Assembly: GCA_963717085.1 (NCBI GenBank)
Contig: CAVQVM010000011.1
Coordinates: 186,001-250,000 of the forward strand
Origin: DASQUK01 sp963717085
GTDB lineage: Bacteria > Actinomycetota > Acidimicrobiia > Acidimicrobiales > VFJN01
Reading direction: 5' to 3'
Length of the DNA: 64,000 nucleotides
The position numbers were made by a program, and so were the translations under genes. Positions 34,905 through 42,547 of this stretch are shown one piece after another. Below the pieces are notes generated by a model. That model searched no databases and was not told the DNA's origin. It worked only from the letters and a program-made list of their open reading frames with translations. How positions within the stretch are numbered: position 1 is the first letter of the stretch; each line of letters begins with the position of its first letter.

Positions 34905-35849
34905 TCAGCGCGCGGCCGAATCGTCGGATCGCATGTGGGCGAGGAACGCCGCGGACCACGACCCGAGGTCGGCAGGCACGAAGTAACCGCGCTCGTCGTT
35001 CACCTCGGACCAGTGGGCGGCGATGTCCTCGATCGTCGGCGCCGCACCCGAGTGGACGTAGCCATCGGTCGAGGCGACGAAGATGCGAGCGAAGCGCCCG
35101 GCGCCGGCGGCGTAGATCTCGCCGCTGACCGGGCACGCCTCGTGGGCGAGGAACGCCGCCATCGGCGCAACCAGCTCGGGCGCCATCTGGGGATCGCCCT
35201 CCCCGGCGCCGGCGCCCGCCATGCGCGTCATCGCCGCCGGGGCGATGAGGTTGACCTTGACGCCGTGCTTGGCGCCGGCCAGAGCCAGGCTGCGGGTTAG
35301 CCCGATCACCGCGGCCTTGGCCGTGGCGTATGACGTGTTATCGGGGAGGCCGAACACCCCCGACGACGTCGTCATGACAACCCGGCCGTAGCCCCGCTCG
35401 ACGAAGTACGGCCACGCGGCCCGCGTCGTATGGAACGAACCGCCGACGTGGACCGCGAGGTGGCTCGCCAGATTCTCCTCGTCCGCGTCGGGGAAACCCG
35501 CCCACCGCACGATGCCGGCGTTGTTGACCAAGACGTCGACGCCCCCGAACGCCTCGACCGCGGCGGCGACGAGCGCCTGCGCGCCGTCCGGGGTCGACAC
35601 GTCGGTGCCGTCGGCGATCGCCGAACCGCCCTCGCCCGTGATGTCGTCGACGACGCGGGCGGCCAGCTGCCCGTCGGCACCCGTCCCGTCGATCGCACCG
35701 CCGAGGTCGTTGACGACCACCGACGCGCCGCGCTCGGCGAGGAGAAATGCATAGGCCCGGCCGATGCCGCGAGCCGCACCCGTGACGATCGCGACGCGCC
35801 CCTCGAACCGATGCTCTTGTGCCTCGTCAGGTGACGTTCGGTGGGTCAC
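34905..35849 (-). CDS. SDR-family dehydrogenase (hydroxyacyl-CoA/17-beta-HSD4-like)
   Basis: 314 residues. The cofactor loop is VTGAARGIGRAYA, followed by VNDLGGAIDG, NNAG, and the SYATAKAAVIGL catalytic Tyr-Lys. The long C-terminal extension with GEIYAAGAGRFARIFVASTDGY is typical of the peroxisomal multifunctional-enzyme type (3-hydroxyacyl-CoA dehydrogenase). It would use NAD(P)+ and oxidise a hydroxyacyl-CoA in a beta-oxidation-like route. Its position between the ligase/TetR and amidohydrolase genes supports a degradative role. Confidence 0.88.
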   Translation of the reverse strand: MTHRTSPDEAQEHRFEGRVAIVTGAARGIGRAYAFLLAERGASVVVNDLGGAIDGTGADGQLAARVVDDITGEGGSAIADGTDVSTPDGAQALVAAAVEAFGGVDVLVNNAGIVRWAGFPDADEENLASHLAVHVGGSFHTTRAAWPYFVERGYGRVVMTTSSGVFGLPDNTSYATAKAAVIGLTRSLALAGAKHGVKVNLIAPAAMTRMAGAGAGEGDPQMAPELVAPMAAFLAHEACPVSGEIYAAGAGRFARIFVASTDGYVHSGAAPTIEDIAAHWSEVNDERGYFVPADLGSWSAAFLAHMRSDDSAAR

Positions 35850-35854
35850 GGCGA

Positions 35855-35941
35855 GTCAGGTTCGTCGCTGGCAAGGACGCAGGACGAAGGCATAGCCGTA
35901 GCTACGTCGAGGACGAGGACGCAGCCAGCGGCGAATCTGGC
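35855..35941. repeat. Intergenic structured element with 18-bp stem
   Basis: Bases 35855-35872 (GTCAGGTTCGTCGCTGGC) pair without mismatch with 35924-35941, allowing three G-T wobbles. The 51-base loop contains the palindrome CGTAGCTACG at 35897-35906 and a GACG/CGTC pair. It lies between two minus-strand genes. It may be a dispersed REP-like repeat or a processing or structured RNA element; only one copy is seen in this window. Confidence 0.6.
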
Positions 35942-35997
35942 CGGCGTGGCACGCCGCAGACGTTGTCTGACGAGGCACTCGTGTCGTGACCACGTGG

Positions 35998-37242
35998 TCA
36001 GGCAGCCGCCGGGGCCTCGAAACCCAGGACCTGGGCCAGGGTGCCGCCGACCATGGCCGCCCGCTCCTCGTCGGGGACGCCTGCGAACTGCTCGGCGATC
36101 AGCTGGCGGCTGCCCCGGAAGGAGCCCTCGGCGTGGGGGTAGTCGTTGCCCCACACGATGGTCGACACGCCGGTGATGTGGCGGGAGGCGATGGCCACGG
36201 GGTCGTCCTGGAACGAGACGTGGAACTGCCGCCGCACGTACTCGCTCGGCATCAGCGGGTACGGCCACTTCTCGTTCAGGCGGAAGAGCTGGGCCATGTT
36301 GGGCTGGTCACCGGGCGGGCGCGTGTCGTCCCAGTGCCCGAGCCACCAGTCCGGATCCTGACCGATGCCGGTGACCCAGCACTTGTCGATGGCCCCGACC
36401 AACGACGCCAGCCAGTGGGCGTTGAACTCGATCAACGAGAAGTGGAGCTCGGGATAGCGCTCGGGGACGCCGCCGCCGATCAGCTCGCAGATGAGCTGCC
36501 CGGGGACGACCGTGCTGTAGATCGACTGGGTGATCATCCGCTTCGACGCCGACTTCTCGGTGATCGGCTGGTTGACCTGGGCGGCCGACTCCATGACCAC
36601 CTTCAGCGTCGTCGCGGCCGGATCGTTGACCTTCACCCCGCCGGTCTGCGTGTGGAAGAAGGGCTGCACGCCGTTGGCCCGCGCCGCGGCCCACACCGGG
36701 TCGAGGTCGCGCGAGTAGTAGGGCACGGGTGGGGTCGCCGGCAGGAGGATGGCGCGCATCCCGGTCGCCGCGACCCGCTCGATCTCGGCGACGGCGTCGT
36801 CGACGTCGGTGATCGGGACCGGCGCCGTCGGACAGATGCGATCGAAGTGCGGCGTGAACCGCTCGACGATGAAGTCGTTGTAGACGCGGGCGTGCGCCAT
36901 GGACAGCTCGTGATCGTCGGAGTAGAGCCCGAAGAGCGACAGGTTCGGGTGCATGACGGCGACGTCGACGCCGTCGAGGTCCATGTCCTCGCAGATCATC
37001 TCGGGATCGCCCTCGGGCATCCGCCCGCCGGTCTGGCGATACCTGGAGATCGTCCAGCCCTCGTACCCCGGCGTGTGCAGCTTCCGGAAGATCCGGGCGC
37101 CGCCCTCGACCAGCGGCTCGATCTCGAAGTCCTCCTCCCACACGCCCCGGTCGCGCAGGTGCTTCGGCAGGCGGGTGCGGAACAGATCGGTCGGCTCGAG
37201 GACGTGGCCGTCGGCGGAGACGACGAAGTCCTTCTTCGGCAT
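35998..37242 (-). CDS. Amidohydrolase-family (ACMSD/PF04909-type) metal-dependent hydrolase
   Basis: 414 residues from the ATG at 37242, with GGGAGGT upstream. The N-terminus has SADGHVLEPTDLF, where the second His of the usual metal motif remains. The TIM barrel continues with CPTAPVPITDVDDA, FFHTQTGG (metal His) and the C-terminal STIVWGNDYPHAEGSF (metal Asp). This subgroup decarboxylates or hydrolyses ring-derived acids, and is often found with steroid or aromatic catabolism genes. The reaction is unassigned. A related gene begins at 63691. Confidence 0.85.
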   Translation of the reverse strand: MPKKDFVVSADGHVLEPTDLFRTRLPKHLRDRGVWEEDFEIEPLVEGGARIFRKLHTPGYEGWTISRYRQTGGRMPEGDPEMICEDMDLDGVDVAVMHPNLSLFGLYSDDHELSMAHARVYNDFIVERFTPHFDRICPTAPVPITDVDDAVAEIERVAATGMRAILLPATPPVPYYSRDLDPVWAAARANGVQPFFHTQTGGVKVNDPAATTLKVVMESAAQVNQPITEKSASKRMITQSIYSTVVPGQLICELIGGGVPERYPELHFSLIEFNAHWLASLVGAIDKCWVTGIGQDPDWWLGHWDDTRPPGDQPNMAQLFRLNEKWPYPLMPSEYVRRQFHVSFQDDPVAIASRHITGVSTIVWGNDYPHAEGSFRGSRQLIAEQFAGVPDEERAAMVGGTLAQVLGFEAPAAA

Positions 37243-37323
37243 GCGGTCCGACCTCCCGATGCGACGGCGCAGTCCGGGCGGAAACTACGTTCTTGACCTG
37301 CGCGAACGGCTGTCGCGAGGCTA

Positions 37324-37343
37324 AACCAACCGGTCGGTACAAC
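37324..37343. promoter_or_regulatory. TetR operator candidate, site B
   Basis: AACCAACCGGTCGGTACAAC is, on the other strand, GTTGTACCGACCGGTTGGTT. It matches sites at 34162 and 55678 and lies in the divergent gap between the amidohydrolase and cyclase genes. Confidence 0.65.
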
Positions 37344-37397
37344 GCAACGGGCCGCCGCCGAGCACGACGGCGCGGTCCGGGTGGAGGAGGAGGGGCC

Positions 37398-38456
37398 GTG
37401 ACGAAGCGGTGGAACCAGCGCCCGGACGGTTCGACCTGGGGCGACTGGGGCGACGACGACGAGCTCGGCCGCATCAACCTGCTCACCTCCGAGAAGGTGC
37501 TCCAGGGCGTGCGCGAGGTGGAGGCGGGCGTCAGCTTCTGCCTCAGCCTGCCCCTCGACTATCCGGGCGGCACCGCCCTGAACCAGCGGCGGCATCCGCC
37601 GGCGCTCGCGCCCACCGAGGACATGAATGGCAAGCCCGCCACGTTCTTCAACGTGCACATGAGCGAGATGGAGGCCTTCGGCGATCCCAAGTACGTCGAC
37701 GTGTGGGCCGACGACGTGGTGACGCTCTCGCTCCAGTACTCGACCCAGTGGGACTCGCTGGCCCACGCCGGCGCCGAGTTCGACGCGGACGGCGACGGCG
37801 TCGAGGAGGCCGTCTACTACAACGGCTACCGCGCCGGCGTCGACCTGGTGGGACCGCAGCCCGACGCCGCGGGCGACGGCGGCGACCACCGCAGCTTCGC
37901 CCACCACCTCGGGCTCGAGCACATGGCGTTCCACGGCGTTCAGGGCCGGGGCGTCCTAGTCGACCTCGCCCACCACCTTGGCCACGAGTGGCGGGGCGTC
38001 GACCGCAACACGCTCGAGGAGATCATGGCGGCCGACGGCGTCGTCGTGGGGCCGGGTGACGTGCTCCTTCTGCACACCGGCTTCGCCACCAAAGTGCTCG
38101 AATGGAACCGCAACCCCGACCCGGTGCAGATCCACACCATTTGTTCGTACCTCGACGCGCGGGACGAGTCGCTGCTCGAATGGATCGCCGAGTCGCAGAT
38201 CGCCGCGCTGGTGGCCGACAACTACGCGGTCGAGGGTCTGCTCGGCAAGGACCGCGACCCGAGCCGGCACTCGTTCCTCCCCATCCACCACCTGTGCCTG
38301 TTCCGCCTGGGTGTTCCGCTCGGCGAGATGTGGTACCTGCACGAGCTGGCCACGTGGCTGCGCGAGCACGAGCGCAGCCGGTTCCTGCTCACCGCGCCCC
38401 CGCTGCGGTTGCCCGGCGCCGTCGGCTCACCGGTCACGCCCATCGCCACGGTCTGA
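37398..38456 (+). CDS. Cyclase-family (kynurenine formamidase-like) hydrolase
   Basis: 352 residues from the GTG at 37398, preceded by GGAGGAGGAGGGG. The family core is STQWDSLAHAGAEFD, in place of the HxGTHxDxPxH metal site of formamidases, with HLGLEHMAFHGVQGRGVLVD and a C-terminal FLPIHHLCLFRLGVPLGEMW. This QWDxLAH subgroup is common in actinobacterial catabolic clusters. It probably hydrolyses an amide or lactone. The divergent operator ties it to the TetR regulon. The substrate is unknown. Confidence 0.85.
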   Translation: MTKRWNQRPDGSTWGDWGDDDELGRINLLTSEKVLQGVREVEAGVSFCLSLPLDYPGGTALNQRRHPPALAPTEDMNGKPATFFNVHMSEMEAFGDPKYVDVWADDVVTLSLQYSTQWDSLAHAGAEFDADGDGVEEAVYYNGYRAGVDLVGPQPDAAGDGGDHRSFAHHLGLEHMAFHGVQGRGVLVDLAHHLGHEWRGVDRNTLEEIMAADGVVVGPGDVLLLHTGFATKVLEWNRNPDPVQIHTICSYLDARDESLLEWIAESQIAALVADNYAVEGLLGKDRDPSRHSFLPIHHLCLFRLGVPLGEMWYLHELATWLREHERSRFLLTAPPLRLPGAVGSPVTPIATV

Positions 38457-38917
38457 GCGCGACCGCAGGCCGTGCTTCCCGCAGTGGACGCCTGACGCTC
38501 CCAACATATGTTCCCGCAACGAACCGGGCGTCGTGGGCACGATCGCGGCCCTGGTCTTCGAGATCACCAATCAGAACCCAGCACCTCACCGTCATCCGGG
38601 GTGAGCGCGGCCATCCATGTCTTCATCCTCTTCATCTGACCTTCCTCCTTCTAGGTTCCGGACACCTCCTCTTCGAAACCTGCCGCCGGCACGGATGACG
38701 GGCGGTCCTTACCGGGCTCACTGCACGGCCCGGAAAGCGGTCGCCGGGTGCGTGCCCGCGGGGCGAGCCAGGTGCCCGAGAGTCCCGCGGCAACTGTTTT
38801 CGTGGGTGGGCCAACCCGCCCCCCACTGCCCCGGGTGGGAGCGGAGCGGCCGCGCCGGTCGAGCTCGGGCGAGCCTGCCCGGCATCCGACACGTTGATCA
38901 GCATCGAACACACCGAC
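38457..38917. other. Gene-free stretch, 461 bases
   Basis: No convincing gene, RNA gene or clear terminator is recognised here. It contains the left copy (38738-38778) of an imperfect direct repeat that also occurs after the secreted protein gene. Confidence 0.5.
38738..38778. repeat. Imperfect ~40-bp direct repeat, left copy
   Basis: The stretch beginning CGGTCGCCGGGTGCGTGCCC and running into GGGGCGAGC resembles 39296-39336 (CGGTCACCGCGTCCGTGCCC...GGGGCGAGC) at roughly 80% identity by eye. The two copies flank the secreted-protein gene. Confidence 0.6.
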
Positions 38918-39280
38918 GTGAAGACACGACACTTCCTCGCCCGCATCGCGGCTGTGGTGACGGCGGCCGCGGCCATCGGGATGCTTCTAGGGCCGGCCCG
39001 AGCCGATGCGGCCCCGGACAGCGCGGCCAACCAGGACTTGAGGTCGGCCATGGCCCAGCAGCCCGGCAGCCGAGTGGACGGCTGGGCCAACCCGGACGTC
39101 GATATCGGTGCATTCGCCTGGTCGTCCGTGGCCGAGGAACTCGGCTCCCGGCTGGACGGCTATGACACCCCCGACATGGATCTCAGTTCGTCGTCTGACT
39201 TGTGGGACGCCATGGCCTTCAGCCTCGGCAGCATCCTGGACGGCTGGGCCAACCGAGACATCGATATCGGGACGTTCTAA
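38918..39280 (+). CDS. Secreted repeat protein of unknown function
   Basis: 120 residues from the GTG at 38918; TTG 38894 would add eight residues. A basic start (KTRHFLAR), a hydrophobic core and ARADAAPD make a signal peptide. The mature part is built from three units of about 28-35 residues, each with (L/P)GSx(L/V)DG(W/Y), then a PDxD or RDID motif (GSRVDGWANPDVDIGAF, GSRLDGYDTPDMDLSSS, GSILDGWANRDIDIGTF). The function is not recognised. No membrane anchor is seen. A small exported surface or binding protein is possible. Confidence 0.6.
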   Translation: MKTRHFLARIAAVVTAAAAIGMLLGPARADAAPDSAANQDLRSAMAQQPGSRVDGWANPDVDIGAFAWSSVAEELGSRLDGYDTPDMDLSSSSDLWDAMAFSLGSILDGWANRDIDIGTF

Positions 39281-39295
39281 CCACGACCCAGGAAT

Positions 39296-39336
39296 CGGTC
39301 ACCGCGTCCGTGCCCACGGGGCGAGCGTCGTGCCCA
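39296..39336. repeat. Imperfect ~40-bp direct repeat, right copy
   Basis: Partner of 38738-38778; see that entry. It lies 15 bases past the stop of the secreted repeat protein and runs into the alpha/beta hydrolase remnant. Confidence 0.6.
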
Positions 39337-39343
39337 TACGCCG

Positions 39344-39716
39344 GGGGCGTTTCTGGCACATCTGGTGTTCGCCCCGTCGTTCCCCTTCGTCATCGACGAC
39401 CCGTAGTTCTTCCCCGAGGACTTCGCCCAGGACTTGAATCCGAAGCTGGCCGCCGAGATCGCAGCCGACCAGCGCCCCTCGAGCCTGGTCATCTTCGGCA
39501 GTCCGTCCGGGCCCGGCGCCTGGCACGCTCTACCGTCGTGGTACGCAGTCTCGGCCCACGACCGCGCCATCGACCCTGCCCTGCAGCGGTTCATGGCCCA
39601 GCGCGCTGGATCGACGACCGTCCAGTTCGCCGCCGCGAGCCACGTGGGGGGCCTCACGCACTACGCGGCGCGTCGTGAAGCTGATCGAACAAGCGGTTGA
39701 CGCGACCGGAACCTGA
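39344..39716 (+). pseudogene. Alpha/beta-hydrolase remnant (C-terminal part, stop and frameshift)
   Basis: The frame reads FLAHLVFAPSFPFVIDDP, then TAG at 39404-39406, then FFPEDFAQDLNPKLAAEIAADQRP, SGPGAWHALPSWYAVSAHDRAIDP and RFMAQRAGSTTVQFAAASH, all typical of the last third of an alpha/beta hydrolase. After HYAAR the frame shifts, and VVKLIEQAVDATGT ends at TGA 39714-39716. The N-terminal part with the nucleophile is absent. A stop plus a frameshift mark a dead gene. Confidence 0.75.
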
Positions 39717-39864
39717 TCCCCGCCGTTTGCCTCCTCCGCCCTTCCAGATCTGGGCGTGTCCCAACGACGGAGGGCGACTCCCGCCCATGGGGCCGGCGCT
39801 CGCGTTGGAGGCCGCTGTCGGAGTGGCTCATGGCCTGCGGCCTACACGCCCACCGGGCGACCCA

Positions 39865-40053
39865 TCACAACGAAACCGACACCGACACCGACCGGTAGAT
39901 GTTGTCCTGCTCTTCATAGGGCAGCATGTACGAAGCCGTGTCCGCAACGCCGCGGGTCGTCGCGGGGCTGTCCGGGGTGGTGGCGGTCATCGTCGCGGCG
40001 ACGATCCCAACGGCGGCGGTGGCGGTCGCGAGGATGGCGAGCAGCTGGCGCAT
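39865..40053 (-). CDS. Small putative exported peptide
   Basis: 62 residues from the ATG at 40053, with GGAG seven bases upstream. It begins MRQLLAILATATAAVGIVAA, a typical short signal peptide, followed by a Thr/Ser/Pro-rich mature segment (TATTPDSPATTRG) ending in RSVSVSVSL. It has no recognised domain. It is too short to be sure, but the start site and the signal peptide favour a real gene. It lies in the accessory region with no operon neighbours. Confidence 0.5.
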   Translation of the reverse strand: MRQLLAILATATAAVGIVAATMTATTPDSPATTRGVADTASYMLPYEEQDNIYRSVSVSVSL

Positions 40054-40256
40054 CGGTTCACTCCAATCGTTGGTTGACACCGCTGTTCGGAGCAGACCGG
40101 CACTATGGACGGCGGCGGTCAGCGGGGTCAGACATCGGGGCGGTCCTATGGTGCTGGGGCGCAGGGCCGTCTACGGGGCAGCGATCGCTGCAGGAGGGCA
40201 CCCCCTCGTGACCCTTGCGGCGGCGGCCGGTTGACGCCCCAACACACCACCGGATC

Positions 40257-40706
40257 TCACTGGCTGTAGATCGCCACGGCTGCGGGCCGCACCAGGTCGC
40301 CACCGACGCGCAGCTTGACCAGAACGCCGATTAACCCGAGCTCGGCGTAACGCTGCACGAGGCTGGTGACGGTGATCTGGCCGCAATCCCTGTCCGCGAT
40401 CCGGCAGGCGCTCTGCACGTCGGCGAAGATGATCGACGCGTCGCCGGTGCCGGCGTTGGCAGGATCGGGGAGCGCCGAGAGTAGCCGGACGGGCCAGCCC
40501 ATTAGCCCGCGGCCGTTGGGGCCGGGCTCGAAACCGGTGCCTTCGGGCAGTGCGGCGACCTTGGCCGCCGAGGCGGGGTGCATGATCCACGTGGCGTTGT
40601 CGCGGTGACGATCGGCGAGCAGCCCGGGCAGCGACGTGAGTTGCACCCACGTCGGCGCGTTCGACGCGGAGATCGCGACCTTTGAAACTTGTGCCCGGCT
40701 GCGTGA
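40257..40706 (-). pseudogene. HK97-type phage major capsid protein, C-terminal fragment
   Basis: The open frame ends at 40257 in VRPAAVAIYSQ, the characteristic end of HK97-fold phage major capsid proteins. It contains DRHRDNATWIMHPASAAKVA, LMGWPVRLLSALP, TGDASIIFADVQS and RYAELGLIGVLVKLRVGGDL. Upstream the frame can be followed to about 40706 (VSKVAISASNAPTWVQLTS) but no start is found, so the N-terminal half of the protein is missing. No portal, protease or tail gene lies nearby. This is an isolated prophage relic. Confidence 0.75.
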
Positions 40707-40882
40707 GATTGCCGGCCCAGTCTGGCCGGGAAGGAGTCCGAAAAATTGCGAAGGGCCCCACCCTCGGTCGCTGGCCCCCGGATGAGATCCTTGGACGTGG
40801 CGACGTCGGCGCCCGGAGTACCAGATCGGGCGATCTGCGTGGGCTCTCGACTCGATGAGGCGACCCGGAGTAAAGATCGACC

Positions 40883-41503
40883 GTGGCAGATGAGCAGCCC
40901 ACTAGAGATCTCCTGGCCGAGTTCGAGGCCGCGTATGCAACGACGCCGCCGTGGGACATCGGGGAACCGCAACCGGCGTTCGCAGCACTCGCAGCTGACG
41001 GTCGCCTCCGGGGACGTGTGCTCGATGTTGGTTGCGGAACGGGTGAGCACGTTCTGATGGCGGCCGATGCAAGTTGCGAGGCGGTCGGGATCGACATCGC
41101 CGCGTCTGCGATCCGCCTCGCCCGAGCGAAGGCGAACGAGCGGGGTGTATCGGCGCGTTTCGTCGTGGGTGATGCCCGCAACCTCGCGTCGCTCGGTGAG
41201 CTGTTCGATGTGGTCCTTGATTGCGGGCTCTTCCACGTGTTCGACGACGAGGATCGTGCGCCTTTCGTTGCGAGTCTTGCGAGCGTGATCCGACCTGGCG
41301 GTCGGTACTTCATGCTGTGCTTCAGTGAGAACGAACCGCCGGGATGGGGCCCGCGTCGCATCACCCAGGACGAGATCAGGGAGGCGTTCGCGGACGGCTG
41401 GCACGTGGACGCCATCGAACCAGCCGATCTCAATGTGACCGTCCGCGCTGAGCCGGTGCGCTCGTGGTTGGCGTCCATCGCACGTACCCGATCTCGCGCC
41501 TAG
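40883..41503 (+). CDS. Class I SAM-dependent methyltransferase
   Basis: 206 residues from the GTG at 40883. SAM motif I is VLDVGCGTGEHVLMAA, motif II is AVGIDIAASAI, and VGDARNLASLGE and VIRPGGRYFMLCFSENEPPGWGPRR follow. The last part matches small-molecule methyltransferases annotated as thiopurine or TehB-like. The acceptor is unknown. The stop codon lies within a short copy of the GATCTCGCGCC motif (41488-41501) that recurs downstream, so the gene's end may have been reshaped by the repeat. Confidence 0.85.
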   Translation: MADEQPTRDLLAEFEAAYATTPPWDIGEPQPAFAALAADGRLRGRVLDVGCGTGEHVLMAADASCEAVGIDIAASAIRLARAKANERGVSARFVVGDARNLASLGELFDVVLDCGLFHVFDDEDRAPFVASLASVIRPGGRYFMLCFSENEPPGWGPRRITQDEIREAFADGWHVDAIEPADLNVTVRAEPVRSWLASIARTRSRA

Positions 41504-41515
41504 CACGCTCATACC

Positions 41516-41545
41516 TGCCGATCTCGCGCTCGTCGTTCTGTACCG
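41516..41545. repeat. Dispersed ~30-bp repeat, copy 1
   Basis: TGCCGATCTCGCGC followed by TCGTCGTTCTGTACCG. It matches 42430-42460 with one small length difference and 42297-42327 more loosely. All three lie outside the genes around the PPOX gene. Confidence 0.6.
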
Positions 41546-41674
41546 CCGGCCCTGCTGGCAGGCTGAGCGCAGTCCGGGCACTATGTGCGCGTCTGGTCCC
41601 ACCTACCCGGCGATAGGGGGTGCCGCTGCAAGGATCACTGTTAGTCGCGAAGGTGTGATGAGATGGAGACCGGG

Positions 41675-42172
41675 CTAGGCCTTCTGCCGCTCTTCCCGCC
41701 GGCGAACCAGTTCCTCGACAGGGGTAGGCAGGGTCTCGTCGAAGTCGATCAGCTTCGCCCACATTGGCTTTACAACGATCCGCACCATCGAGTCGTACAG
41801 CGACCGGACGCCAGTCTCCCACTCAACTCGCTGCTCCGGCGTCATCTTGTAGGTGCCGCTCGCCTGGAGATACTCCTCAGGAATCCCCTCGACCTCGTCG
41901 AGCACCGCCTCGCCCCGGATCAGCAGGACGTTCGGTGGGTGCATCTCGGTGTCGATGGTGAGGGCCACCGCCGGGTTCTGGCGCAGCGAAACCAGCTTCG
42001 GGGCGTTCGTCGCCGTGCACATGACGACCTCGGACCCATTCCAGGTGAACCCGATGGGGACGACCCTCGGGGTGCCGTCCTTCGCGACGTACGCCAACCG
42101 GGCGAGGTCCCGGTTGAGCATCTCTTGGCTGATCGGCTTCTTCAGGATCTCGGCTACGTCCCTCGTCTGCAT
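41675..42172 (-). CDS. PPOX-fold (pyridoxamine phosphate oxidase-like) flavin/F420 protein
   Basis: 165 residues from the ATG at 42172. The split-barrel pattern is seen: LARLAYVAKDGTPRVVPIGFTWNG, VMCTATNAPKLVSLRQNPAVALTIDTE, LLIRGEAVLDEVEGIPEEY and the C-terminal VVKPMWAKLIDFDETLP. Such proteins bind FMN or F420 and often reduce xenobiotics or act as general deazaflavin reductases. The gene is flanked by repeat copies. Function beyond the fold is not assigned. Confidence 0.82.
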   Translation of the reverse strand: MQTRDVAEILKKPISQEMLNRDLARLAYVAKDGTPRVVPIGFTWNGSEVVMCTATNAPKLVSLRQNPAVALTIDTEMHPPNVLLIRGEAVLDEVEGIPEEYLQASGTYKMTPEQRVEWETGVRSLYDSMVRIVVKPMWAKLIDFDETLPTPVEELVRRREERQKA

Positions 42173-42296
42173 CCCTTCATTGTTTCCCGTCCGCCCGCTC
42201 GACAAACCGATCGAGGTCAGGCCCGTAGCCACGATGCCGACCCGGTCAGTCGCCCGCTCGGAGCCTCCCCGAAGGGCCCTAGGTGACGCACCAAAC

Positions 42297-42327
42297 TGCG
42301 ATCTCGCGCCCCGGCGATCTGTATCCG
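42297..42327. repeat. Dispersed ~30-bp repeat, copy 3 (diverged)
   Basis: TGCGATCTCGCGCCCCGGCG then ATCTGTATCC; related to copies at 41516-41545 and 42430-42460. Confidence 0.45.
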
Positions 42328-42429
42328 GGATCTGGCGGGCAGCGGCCACCCGCAGCGGGCTAGGCAGGACAACGTGGTGGTCGAGCCTTGGCACCACGAC
42401 GACCCAGTCGAAGGGCCGTAGCGCAGGAT

Positions 42430-42460
42430 TGCCGATCTCGCGCCCCGTCGTTCTGTACCG
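42430..42460. repeat. Dispersed ~30-bp repeat, copy 2
   Basis: TGCCGATCTCGCGCCCCGTC followed by GTTCTGTACCG; nearly identical to copy 1 at 41516-41545. Confidence 0.6.
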
Positions 42461-42547
42461 ACGATCCGACAGGCGAGGGCCGCCCCGGGCAGTCGGTATC
42501 GCGATGGCCCGGCTCGGCTTTGCCGTATGACGCGGACTCCCGTGGCT

